NCBI GenBank assembly: GCA_020724425.1
Contig: DYGY01000019.1
Location: 1-47,415, forward strand
From: Thermaerobacter marianensis
Lineage (GTDB): Bacteria; Bacillota; Sulfobacillia; DVGY01
Direction: 5' to 3'
Length of the DNA stretch: 47,415 bases
Shown: piece after piece, positions 16,731-26,969 of the stretch
Numbering within the stretch: the stretch's first letter is position 1
Layout of the letters: each line of letters opens with the position of its first letter
The notes under the pieces: generated by a model
The model's input: the letters and a program-made list of their open reading frames with translations, nothing else
What the model was told of the DNA's origin: nothing
Database searches by the model: none
Position numbers and translations under genes: made by a program

Positions 16731-17830
16731 TTTTCTTGTTTATTTCTAAACTTCTACTCAGTAATTTTAGAAACTATGAAAAAACAACTATCTCATTTAG
16801 TTCAAACATAAATGTTCTCTATGGCAGAAATGGATCTGGTAAAACAAACGTATTAGAAGCTATTAATATTTTATCAAGAGGTAAGTCTCAAAGGATTACA
16901 AAAGATAACGAACTTATAATGCTTGATAAAGATGCATTTTTGATAAAAGGACTATTAAATAGTAATGGTTATGAATCCACAGTTCAGTGTTCCTATAACC
17001 AAGGCAAAGGTAAAAAGCTTTTATACAACGGACAAAGCATAACAAATAGCAAGGAGTTATTTTCGCAATTACCCACAGTATCATTTTTACCTGAAAATTT
17101 AGATTTAATAAAAGGTGGTCCTGAACAAAGAAGACTATTTTTGGATGATATCTTAGTTGTTATAAGTGTTCAGTATAAAGATTACCTCAATCGGTATTCC
17201 AAGGTTCTTTATCAACGCAATCAATTACTAAAAGACATTCGAAAAAAGGGACTAACAAAGGATGCCCTTGATTCTTGGGATAATCAACTAATATACTATG
17301 GTGACCGTATTATAAAGTATCGCTACAAATTACTTTATGAAATTAGGCCTTTCTTACAGAAAAATTATGTTAAACTAGCAGACAGCGAGGAAACTGTCAC
17401 TTTTCAGTATACAAATACCCTTGCTGAACAAGGCGAGGACCAATATGATAAACTCCTATTGAAAAAGAGAGAAGAAGATATTGCTAGGGGTTATACTAGT
17501 GTTGGACCCCATCGAGATGATCTTTTGTTGCTAATTAATCAGCAAAAAGCTAGAAGTTTTGCTAGTCAAGGTCAACAGAGATCTATTGTACTAGCACTAA
17601 AACTTGCTGAGGTAGAGTACTTAGCCAAGATACTTGGTAGATGGCCAATATTATTACTTGATGATGTTATGTCTGAGCTTGATGTGCAAAGAAGAATGGG
17701 GTTAGTTTCACTAGCAAAACTGACCGGGCAAGTTTTTCTTACCACTACAGAAAAAGATCATGTTCCAGAAGAACTGGGTAGTGCAACTTATTTTTTTATT
17801 GACAATGGCTCTATCCAGAGAAAGGATTGA
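16727..17830 (+). CDS. recF: DNA replication and repair protein RecF
   Basis: A 367-residue SMC-like ATPase with Walker A GRNGSGKT at 33-40, the signature region ASQGQQRSIVLALKLAE, and Walker B LLLDDVMSELD. With RecO and RecR it loads RecA at gaps and stalled forks; recR is in this window at 39.5 kb. The start is TTG, overlapping the stop of the S4 gene. The length is standard. Confidence 0.95.
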   Translation: MIFLFISKLLLSNFRNYEKTTISFSSNINVLYGRNGSGKTNVLEAINILSRGKSQRITKDNELIMLDKDAFLIKGLLNSNGYESTVQCSYNQGKGKKLLYNGQSITNSKELFSQLPTVSFLPENLDLIKGGPEQRRLFLDDILVVISVQYKDYLNRYSKVLYQRNQLLKDIRKKGLTKDALDSWDNQLIYYGDRIIKYRYKLLYEIRPFLQKNYVKLADSEETVTFQYTNTLAEQGEDQYDKLLLKKREEDIARGYTSVGPHRDDLLLLINQQKARSFASQGQQRSIVLALKLAEVEYLAKILGRWPILLLDDVMSELDVQRRMGLVSLAKLTGQVFLTTTEKDHVPEELGSATYFFIDNGSIQRKD

Positions 17831-17835
17831 CTTTT

Positions 17836-18726
17836 ATGGCTAGAAAAAGAAGTCCTAAAAAACTGGCCGATATAGTCAATCTATATGTTAAAAAGAAGGG
17901 TTACGAAAAACGATTAAAAGAGGAGAAAATTTTAACGACTTGGAGCGAAGTTACAGGTGCTACGATTTCCGCCAATACACAGGCGGTTCGTTTTCATGAT
18001 GGAACTCTTTTTGTTAGTACGAAAACTCCTTCATGGTCTCATGAGTTAACCCTTATAGAAAGAGACCTTGTTTCTAAGATTAATAAGGCGTTAGGACAAA
18101 AGGTAGTTGCCCAGTGTCGTTTTTCTGTAGGTACTCTTAAGAAAAAAAATGTGATTATTCATGAAGAAGAGAAGATAGAGATTGTTCCGGTTAAGATAGA
18201 GATGAGTGATCTACAATTCATTCAAGATAAAGATCTTAGAGAACACTTCTTAATATTTATTCAAAATCAGAAAGGTTTAACTTTAGGGAAGAAAAAGGCG
18301 GGGTGGGTTGAATGCCCTTTATGTGGTAACCCTTTTAAGCCTCGTGAGAATAGAGAGTTTTGCTCAGTTTGTACTCAAGATAGTCAATATGATCTTGTAG
18401 TTAAGGTAAAGGAGTTGCTATCTAGTTATCCCTGGCTAAACTATACACAGGTTTATGCAGGTGTATTAGGTGTCAGTGAGAATAGTTACTGGCAGGCAAG
18501 AAAAGAACTCCTTTATATCTGGCATAAAGAAATCAATGAGTTAACCAAACAGTATCTTGATAATCCGGTTGATTTTGATGTCAATTATTTTTTTGGCTTA
18601 ATTGATAAATATGTGATGTTAAATAGGCAATTAACTCCTGATCAGTTGTCTTTGGAGGTTATTCAAAAGAACTTATCGGAATCAACTAAGGGCCTGTATA
18701 CCCTATTATCTTTATCTGGGGAGTGA
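17836..18726 (+). CDS. DUF721 (DciA-like) protein with a C-terminal zinc-ribbon extension
   Basis: About the first 100 residues form a DUF721 domain, as in DciA, the ancestral replicative-helicase operator (ILTTWSEVTG; LFVSTKTPSWSHEL). Unlike the usual short DUF721 proteins, this one is 296 residues. A second region contains two CxxC pairs (CPLCGNPF and CSVCTQ, about residues 157-180), which suggests a zinc ribbon, followed by about 110 helical residues of unknown function. It sits between recF and remB in the dnaN-gyrA operon, which supports a replication role. The in-frame TTG at 17827 overlaps the recF stop, but the ATG at 17836 is better spaced from AAAGG. Confidence 0.7.
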   Translation: MARKRSPKKLADIVNLYVKKKGYEKRLKEEKILTTWSEVTGATISANTQAVRFHDGTLFVSTKTPSWSHELTLIERDLVSKINKALGQKVVAQCRFSVGTLKKKNVIIHEEEKIEIVPVKIEMSDLQFIQDKDLREHFLIFIQNQKGLTLGKKKAGWVECPLCGNPFKPRENREFCSVCTQDSQYDLVVKVKELLSSYPWLNYTQVYAGVLGVSENSYWQARKELLYIWHKEINELTKQYLDNPVDFDVNYFFGLIDKYVMLNRQLTPDQLSLEVIQKNLSESTKGLYTLLSLSGE

Positions 18727-18731
18727 GTATT

Positions 18732-18992
18732 TTGAGTGTACACATCGGCAACAATGTCACTATCGGTTCTTCTGAACTCATAGCTGTCTTAGATATTAAT
18801 ACTTTGAAAAAAAACAGGAACAATCACATGCTCTACAGTCTTCTAGGTACTACAGTTAATGATGTCAAGCTTGAAGATGCTAAATCAGTCATTGTTACAA
18901 GCACAGGAGTCTATCTGGCATCTCTTTCTGCAAGTACTTTGCGTAAAAGAATGAGTCCTTTTAACCAAGAAGATTACAAAAGTGTAGGATAA
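18732..18992 (+). CDS. remB: Extracellular matrix/biofilm regulator RemB family protein (YaaB)
   Basis: An 86-residue DUF370-type protein: VHIGNNVTIGSSELIAVLDI, then a SVIVTSTGVYLASLSASTLRKR core that matches YaaB/RemB, located as usual between recF and gyrB. In Bacillus subtilis RemA/RemB act on matrix gene expression; the role elsewhere is unproven. The TTG at 18732, eight bases after GGGGAG, gives the family's normal N-terminus; GTG at 18723 overlapping the previous gene is possible. Confidence 0.8.
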   Translation: MSVHIGNNVTIGSSELIAVLDINTLKKNRNNHMLYSLLGTTVNDVKLEDAKSVIVTSTGVYLASLSASTLRKRMSPFNQEDYKSVG

Positions 18993-20918
<1,926 letters not shown>

Positions 20919-20944
20919 TGGCTTGAGCGAAAGGATGAAAGAAG

Positions 20945-23389
20945 ATGACTGAATATACTTCAGGAAAAATAATGGACATAAATTTGGTTGATGAAATGAA
21001 ACAATCATACATTGATTATGCTATGAGCGTTATTGTTAACCGAGCATTACCCGATGTACGAGATGGTCTAAAACCAGTTCATCGCCGTATTCTATATTCA
21101 ATGCGAGAACTAGGAATGACTCCAGATAAAGGACATAAGAAGTCTGCGCGAGTAGTTGGTGATGTTATTGCCAAATATCACCCTCATAGTGATACATCGG
21201 TGTATGATGCAGTTGTAAGGATGGCTCAAGGTTTTTCCATGCGCTATCGACTTGTTGATGGTCATGGAAACTTTGGTTCGATTGATGGTGACCCTGCAGC
21301 CGCTATGAGATATACTGAGGCACGTTTAACATCTCTGTCCATGGAGCTCTTAAGAGATCTGGAGAAAAACACCATAGATTATCAACCTAACTTTGATGAC
21401 AGTTTGGAGGAGCCTAGTGTTCTGCCAGCAAGGTTTCCTAATATTCTGGTTAATGGCTCTAGTGGGATTGCGGTTGGTATGGCTACCAATATTCCACCAC
21501 ATAACCTTACCGAGGTTATCAATGCTACCGTTGCTTTAATTGATAAGCCATTGCTTTCAGATGATGAATTGTTAAAGATTGTAACAGGACCTGATTTTCC
21601 AACAGGTGGTATTATTGTTGGTCGGGAGGGTATCCGACAGGCTTATAAGACTGGTCGTGGAGTAATTACCATTAGATCTGTAGCGAGAATTGAGACCATG
21701 TCTAATGGCAAGAACCGTATTCTGATAACTGAATTACCCTATCAAGTTAACAAGGCTAGACTGATTGAAAAGATTGCTCAACTTGTGCATGAGAAGCAAG
21801 TTGAGGGTATAACTGATCTTCGCGATGAATCAGATCGTACCGGACTCAGGGTGGTTGTTGAGTTAAGCAAGAATGCCAATGCCAATGTGGTTTTAAATAA
21901 ATTATATAAGCATACGCAAATGCAGGTTACTTTTGGAATCATTATGCTTGCTCTTGTAAATAGAGAACCTAGGACATTGTCTCTAAAGCAAGTTATAAAG
22001 CACTATCTAGATCATCAACAAGAGGTTATTACCAGAAGGACTCAATTTGATCTGGCTAAAGCTGAAGCTAGAGCCCATATTCTTGAGGGGCTTCGTATTG
22101 CTTTAGATTACATTGACGAAGTTATCGCTTTAATTCGTGCCTCAAAGACAACAGAGGAAGCCCGGACTGGTTTGATGGAGAAATTTGCTCTGTCTGAAAA
22201 GCAGGCTCAGGCAATCCTTGATATGCGCTTACAGAGGCTAACTGGATTAGAAAGAACTAAGATTGAAGATGAGTATCAAGCCCTTCTTAAAGATATTGAA
22301 TACTATAGGGCTGTTTTAGGTAGCGAGGAAATGCTAATGGCTATAGTTAAACAGGAATTAGAAGAAGTCAGAGACCGCTTTGGTGATGAAAGAAGAACCA
22401 AAATCGTCAATGAAGAGGGTCAGATGAATGAAGAAGACCTGATTGCTGAAGAAGATGTGGTTATTACACTAACACATCAGGGATATATTAAGAGACTTCC
22501 GGTTGATACCTATAGAACTCAAAAAAGAGGTGGAAAAGGTATAATTGGTATGAGTACCAAGGAAGAGGATTTTGTTGAACAACTATTTATCACCAGTACA
22601 CATCACTACCTCCTCTTCTTTACCAACCGGGGTAGAGCATACAGAGTTAAGGTGCATGAGATACCTGAAGCTAGTAGACAGGCTAAGGGTACAGCTGTGG
22701 TTAATCTAATTCCTGTTGAACCAGGCGAATTAGTGAACGCAGTTATATCCGTTAAGGAATTTGATGAGAATAAATTCCTGGTCATGGCTACAAGAAAGGG
22801 TATGGTTAAGAGACTGGTTCTAAATGAACTGGCCAATATGCGAAAAACTGGCCTTATTGCTCTTAGTCTTGGTGAAGATGACGAACTAATTCGTGTGCAT
22901 ATGACAGAGGGAAATCAGGAAGTTATGTTGATAACCCAAAAGGGTAAAGCTATTCGATTCCCTGAATCAGAAATAAGAGTTATGGGTCGAACTGCTAGGG
23001 GAGTTATGGGTATTAAGCTTTCCAAAGGTGATGCAGTTGTAGCTTTGAATGTTGTAGATCCGGAAGCAAGCTTAATGGTAATGACTAAGAAAGGGTTTGG
23101 CAAAAAGACTCCCTTATCCATGTATAGAGCTCAATCTCGAGCAGGTAAAGGTATCATAACTGCTACAATTACTGATAGAAATGGTCCTCTGGTAGGGGCT
23201 ATGGTCGTTAGAGATGATCATGAAGTCATGTTGATTTCTGATAGAGGTATTGTAATTCGTTGTCGAGTTGCTGATGTTAGCATGACCGGAAGATCTGCTC
23301 AAGGAGTGTCCTTAATGCGTGTGGGTGACAATGATGAATTAAGCGCTTTTGCTCCATTGGTTCAACGTTCAGAGGAGAGTGGAGAATAG
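20945..23389 (+). CDS. gyrA: DNA gyrase subunit A
   Basis: An 814-residue cleavage/religation subunit. The catalytic tyrosine is Y123 in RYTEARLT. The C-terminal beta-pinwheel has six blades and a GyrA box of the form QKRGGKG (about 520), supporting gyrase rather than topoisomerase IV. The quinolone-determining region reads [10 protein letters not shown] (79-88), with Ser where most bacteria have Gly (E. coli 81), Thr at the E. coli 83 position, and Ser at 84. It follows gyrB by 26 bases. Confidence 0.96.
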   Translation: MTEYTSGKIMDINLVDEMKQSYIDYAMSVIVNRALPDVRDGLKPVHRRILYSMRELGMTPDKGHKKSARVVGDVIAKYHPHSDTSVYDAVVRMAQGFSMRYRLVDGHGNFGSIDGDPAAAMRYTEARLTSLSMELLRDLEKNTIDYQPNFDDSLEEPSVLPARFPNILVNGSSGIAVGMATNIPPHNLTEVINATVALIDKPLLSDDELLKIVTGPDFPTGGIIVGREGIRQAYKTGRGVITIRSVARIETMSNGKNRILITELPYQVNKARLIEKIAQLVHEKQVEGITDLRDESDRTGLRVVVELSKNANANVVLNKLYKHTQMQVTFGIIMLALVNREPRTLSLKQVIKHYLDHQQEVITRRTQFDLAKAEARAHILEGLRIALDYIDEVIALIRASKTTEEARTGLMEKFALSEKQAQAILDMRLQRLTGLERTKIEDEYQALLKDIEYYRAVLGSEEMLMAIVKQELEEVRDRFGDERRTKIVNEEGQMNEEDLIAEEDVVITLTHQGYIKRLPVDTYRTQKRGGKGIIGMSTKEEDFVEQLFITSTHHYLLFFTNRGRAYRVKVHEIPEASRQAKGTAVVNLIPVEPGELVNAVISVKEFDENKFLVMATRKGMVKRLVLNELANMRKTGLIALSLGEDDELIRVHMTEGNQEVMLITQKGKAIRFPESEIRVMGRTARGVMGIKLSKGDAVVALNVVDPEASLMVMTKKGFGKKTPLSMYRAQSRAGKGIITATITDRNGPLVGAMVVRDDHEVMLISDRGIVIRCRVADVSMTGRSAQGVSLMRVGDNDELSAFAPLVQRSEESGE

Positions 23390-23391
23390 AA

Positions 23392-24807
23392 ATGTTAGCT
23401 TCTCAATTCGTGAACCGGGGGAGGAATCGTTGGGAATATCCTAGGGAAGGAAGAATGCAGGTTCCTGTTAGATTGTATCTACCTGATCATTGGTTAGAAA
23501 CTGTTGATGATGAAAGTATTCAGCAGTTACTTGATGCAGCAGAACTAGCAGGTACCACTGAAGTATTTGGTCTTCCTGATATCCATTCAGGTTATGGTCT
23601 TCCCATAGGTGGAGTTCTTGCTACGGAAGCTCCTTTGGGCGTAATTTCTGCAGGAGCTGTAGGTATGGATATAAATTGTGGTGTTAGGCTTCTACGAAGT
23701 AATATGGTGGTTAGTGAGTTAAACAAGGAATCTTTGAGGACCATATTAGGGACTATTGAACAGAGAATACCCGCTGGTATTGGGAAGGACACTATCCATA
23801 AAGAGCTACAAGGTAAGATTGCTAAAAATGTTGTTGAACAGGGAGTACAGGCACTGAGCGAACTAGATATGCTCTGGGATTTTGATCTGCCAAGGATTGA
23901 AGACCAGGGCTGCTTTCCTGGTGGAAGCCTTGATGCAGTGAGTAAGAAAGCCAAAGAAAGATTTAATCAGTTAGGAACTATTGGTGGTGGTAATCACTTC
24001 ATTGAACTTCAGGAGGTAGTGGAGGTTCATGATACAAAGGCAGCTGATGTCTTTGGTCTGTTTCTAGGCCAGTTAGTGGTCATGTTACATTCGGGTAGCA
24101 GGGGCTTTGGTCAGCAGGTGTGTACCGACTATTCTAGATTGATGTTAGAAGCTCAGAAGAAGTATGGGCTGGAAATTGGCAATAAGGGGTTGGCTGCAGT
24201 TCCATTGTTTTCAGAAGAAGGGCAGCGATATTGGCAGGCTATGGCAGCCGCCGCAAACTATGCTTATGCCAATCGTCAGGTAATGACTTATGACATAAGA
24301 ACTTCAATAGAGCAAGTTATGGGAAAGTCAGCTAAAGAGCTAGGACTCTCGCTGGTTTTTGATGTGGCTCATAATCTTGCAAGAATGGAAGAGCATGAAG
24401 GTAAGGAATTAATTGTACATCGTAAAGGTTCGATTAGAGCTTTGCCTCCAGAACACCAAAGCAATCCTGATATATATCGAAAGACAGGGCACCCTGTTTT
24501 TGTTCCTGGCAGTATGGGGACATCATCTTATGTACTAACAGGTCTTCCTTCCAACAAGGAGACCCTTCATTCTATCAATCATGGTGCGGGTAGGATAATG
24601 TCCCGCACTCAGGCAAGAAAGGGAATTTCTAGCAAGCAACTAAAAGATAGTATGAAAGGAATAGTTTCTTCTAAGCATGCTTTGAAATCTCTAGATGAAG
24701 CTCCGGCTGCATATAAGGATATTGATGCCGTGATAGAGACATTGGTAGAGATAGGTTTCACTAGACATGTTGCCAAACTACGTCCAATAGGTGTTATTAA
24801 AGGCTAG
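23392..24807 (+). CDS. rtcB: RtcB family RNA-splicing ligase
   Basis: A 471-residue RtcB, which joins 2',3'-cyclic-phosphate or 3'-phosphate RNA ends to 5'-OH ends using GTP and manganese. Metal and guanylation motifs are intact: GMDINCG, GGGNHFIELQ, LHSGSRGFG, and the guanylated histidine in NHGAGR. It starts two bases after the gyrA stop, so it is part of the gyrase transcript. No rtcA, rtcR or archease is nearby. An RNA-repair or tRNA-healing function is likely; the reason for coupling with gyrase is not evident. Confidence 0.93.
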   Translation: MLASQFVNRGRNRWEYPREGRMQVPVRLYLPDHWLETVDDESIQQLLDAAELAGTTEVFGLPDIHSGYGLPIGGVLATEAPLGVISAGAVGMDINCGVRLLRSNMVVSELNKESLRTILGTIEQRIPAGIGKDTIHKELQGKIAKNVVEQGVQALSELDMLWDFDLPRIEDQGCFPGGSLDAVSKKAKERFNQLGTIGGGNHFIELQEVVEVHDTKAADVFGLFLGQLVVMLHSGSRGFGQQVCTDYSRLMLEAQKKYGLEIGNKGLAAVPLFSEEGQRYWQAMAAAANYAYANRQVMTYDIRTSIEQVMGKSAKELGLSLVFDVAHNLARMEEHEGKELIVHRKGSIRALPPEHQSNPDIYRKTGHPVFVPGSMGTSSYVLTGLPSNKETLHSINHGAGRIMSRTQARKGISSKQLKDSMKGIVSSKHALKSLDEAPAAYKDIDAVIETLVEIGFTRHVAKLRPIGVIKG

Positions 24808-24811
24808 GGAG

Positions 24812-25369
24812 GTGAAGACCTGTTATCTACAGGTCACGCTTTTGAGAAAACGAACAGGCTTTGCTTACACGATTGCTCTGACGGGTCTAGCTTCTGTGTT
24901 TGTGTTCTTAGCTACCTATTTTCTCAAAATACCTTGGGGTATAAATAGCTATTTTCATCTAGGGGATGCCTTTATTTTTGTCATCGCCATACTTTTGGGT
25001 CCCTGGGTTGGAGCTGTAGCAGGTAGTGTTGGTTCTGCTTTAGCCGATATGGTGGGGGGATATGCTATTTGGGCTCCCTTTACTTTTATCATTAAAGGCA
25101 TTGAAGGATATATTGTTGGACGATTAGCTAATCCTAACGGAAAACAGAGAAATCTTATTGCTATGTTAGCAGGTTCTATCTGGTTTATTCTTGCCTATGT
25201 TCTTGTTGCCTATCTGCTCTTTGGTTATGGATATGCTGTAGTAGAGTTGGTAGGAAATATATTTCAGGCAATCGGAGCAGTGATACTAGCCCTATTTGCC
25301 TATCGTAATCTTCATCGAGGTATACCCATCCTAAGAACGGTTAGAGAAACATATACTAGGAGGGATTAA
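24812..25369 (+). CDS. ECF-type vitamin/micronutrient transporter, substrate-binding S component
   Basis: About 185 residues with five or six transmembrane helices and the ECF S-component pattern: HLGDAFIFVIAILLGPWVGA, then GSVGSALADMVGGY and FIIKGIEGYIVGRL. S components bind a vitamin or similar ligand and dock on a shared EcfAA'T module, which is not in this window. The ligand cannot be read; cobO two genes downstream makes a corrinoid-related ligand conceivable. The start is uncertain: GTG at 24812 (chosen), GTG at 24791 inside rtcB, or TTG at 24842. Confidence 0.75.
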   Translation: MKTCYLQVTLLRKRTGFAYTIALTGLASVFVFLATYFLKIPWGINSYFHLGDAFIFVIAILLGPWVGAVAGSVGSALADMVGGYAIWAPFTFIIKGIEGYIVGRLANPNGKQRNLIAMLAGSIWFILAYVLVAYLLFGYGYAVVELVGNIFQAIGAVILALFAYRNLHRGIPILRTVRETYTRRD

Positions 25370-25371
25370 CA

Positions 25372-26379
25372 GTGAAAGCAGGTAAACTTCCCCCACATCT
25401 CTTAAGAGATGTGATTTTAAATAAACATGGACAAAAAAGAACAGAGGTTATTGTACCTGCTGCTCTTGGAGAGGATAGTGCTGTAGTTGATTTACAAGGG
25501 GACTATCTTGTTATATCTTCTGACCCTATAACAGGAGCAGCCAATGACATAGGTTGGTTTGGTGTACATATTTCCTGTAATGATATTGCTGCTGGTGGCG
25601 GAGAACCTTTGGGTATCCTTTTAACCATATTGCTACCGCTTACAGCTAGTGAAGCAGATCTTGATAAGCTTATGACTGATGCCCATAGAGCAGCAAAAGA
25701 AGTAGGTATTGAGATTATAGGTGGACATACTGAAGTTACCCCAGGAATTAACCAGACTATTCTTATGACTACAGCAATAGGACGGGCTAAGAAAGAAAAG
25801 GATATTGTCTCTTCTGCAGGTCTACAACCAGGGGACTTCCTGCTACTTACTAAAGGTGCAGGATTAGAAGGTACAGCTATTTTGGCAAGTGAATATGAAG
25901 ATGAACTCAAAGACCTAGTTAATCTAGATGTCATATTAAGAGCAAAGGCATTTAGCAAAGAGATCAGCATTGTGCCTGAAGCTCGCCTAGCCATTAGAGC
26001 AGGTGCAAAAGCTCTTCATGATGTAACAGAGGGAGGAGTTTTAGGAGCTTTATATGAAATGGCTGAAGCAAGTTCTGTAGGGTTAGCCATTGAGGAAGAA
26101 AAGATCATGATTCGTAAGGAGACAAAGTTGATTTGCTCAAGTTTGGATATTAGTCCTCTTAAGCTTATTTCTAGCGGTGCTTTGCTTATTGGTATAGCCA
26201 AAGAGAATTTATCTATTCTTGAGAATCTGTTTGATGAAAATGATATTCCCTATAGTATTATTGGACAGGCTATGCCTCGTCAGAAAGGATTAAATCTCAT
26301 TAGAGGTTACAGTATTTCAGAAATTGATGAGCCAGAAAGTGATGAATTGTGGCGTCTTAAGGAGCGTTTTGGCTTATGA
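25372..26379 (+). CDS. AIR-synthase-related ATP-binding protein (HypE/ThiL/SelD superfamily)
   Basis: A 335-residue protein with the N-terminal AIRS ATP-binding half (ALGEDSAVVDL; DPITGAANDIGWFGVHI; NDIAAGGGEPLG) and the C-terminal AIRS_C half with HDVTEGGVLGALYEM. Best resemblance is to stand-alone HypE-like proteins. The C-terminal Cys of true HypE is absent, so hydrogenase cyanide-ligand synthesis is unlikely. The substrate is unknown. The start is GTG after TAGGAGGG, three bases after the ECF gene, and its end overlaps cobO (ATGA). Confidence 0.75.
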   Translation: MKAGKLPPHLLRDVILNKHGQKRTEVIVPAALGEDSAVVDLQGDYLVISSDPITGAANDIGWFGVHISCNDIAAGGGEPLGILLTILLPLTASEADLDKLMTDAHRAAKEVGIEIIGGHTEVTPGINQTILMTTAIGRAKKEKDIVSSAGLQPGDFLLLTKGAGLEGTAILASEYEDELKDLVNLDVILRAKAFSKEISIVPEARLAIRAGAKALHDVTEGGVLGALYEMAEASSVGLAIEEEKIMIRKETKLICSSLDISPLKLISSGALLIGIAKENLSILENLFDENDIPYSIIGQAMPRQKGLNLIRGYSISEIDEPESDELWRLKERFGL

Positions 26380-26969
26380 CAGGTCTGGAACGGGGATATA
26401 TACAGGTATATACCGGTGATGGCAAAGGAAAGACAACAGCTGCACTAGGATTAGCATTACGAGCCTATGGAAGAGGTTACAAAACGTTAATACTACAATT
26501 CATGAAAAGCAAAGGCTACGGTGAACATGAAAGTCTTAAGAATTTTGCTTCTGATATAGAGATTAGGACCTTGGGCAAACCTTTTTTCATTGCTCATGAA
26601 GGTGAAATCGATAAAGAGACTTTGGCACAGATAAAGGATGAAGTGGCTATTTTTCCACCAGGTAATCCCCCTTATGAGTTAGTAGAGGTAGTTAAAGAAG
26701 GACTAGAGTTAGCCAGACAGGAAATGTTATCTGGTTTATGGGATATAGTTGTTCTTGATGAGATAAATGTTTGTGTTTATTTTGATTTAATACCAGTCGA
26801 GCTAGTTGTTTCATTGTTAGAGGATAAGCCAGAGAATGTAGAGTTAGTTCTTACAGGAAGAAAGGCCCACCCAGAGATAATTACTAGAGCAGACCTTGTT
26901 ACCGAAATGAAAGAAGTTAAACATTATTATCAGCAGAATGTTCTGGCTAGACCAGGCATTGAAAGTTAG
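26376..26969 (+). CDS. cobO: Cob(I)alamin adenosyltransferase (CobO/BtuR type)
   Basis: A 197-residue CobA/CobO/BtuR-family enzyme that transfers the 5'-deoxyadenosyl group of ATP to Co(I) of a corrinoid. The characteristic P-loop GDGKGKTTAALG is at residues 13-24, with the later VVLDEINVC and LTGRKAHPEI motifs. It uses corrinoids made or imported elsewhere, as no cobalamin-synthesis genes are adjacent. The ATG overlaps the previous stop (ATGA). Its stop overlaps the convergent Lon-like gene by four bases, leaving no room for a terminator. Confidence 0.9.
   Translation: MTGLERGYIQVYTGDGKGKTTAALGLALRAYGRGYKTLILQFMKSKGYGEHESLKNFASDIEIRTLGKPFFIAHEGEIDKETLAQIKDEVAIFPPGNPPYELVEVVKEGLELARQEMLSGLWDIVVLDEINVCVYFDLIPVELVVSLLEDKPENVELVLTGRKAHPEIITRADLVTEMKEVKHYYQQNVLARPGIES

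Noticed and set aside
25372-26379. Hydrogenase maturation factor HypE
   Set aside because: The C-terminal cysteine needed for cyanide-ligand synthesis is missing and no hyp genes are near, so only a superfamily name is given.
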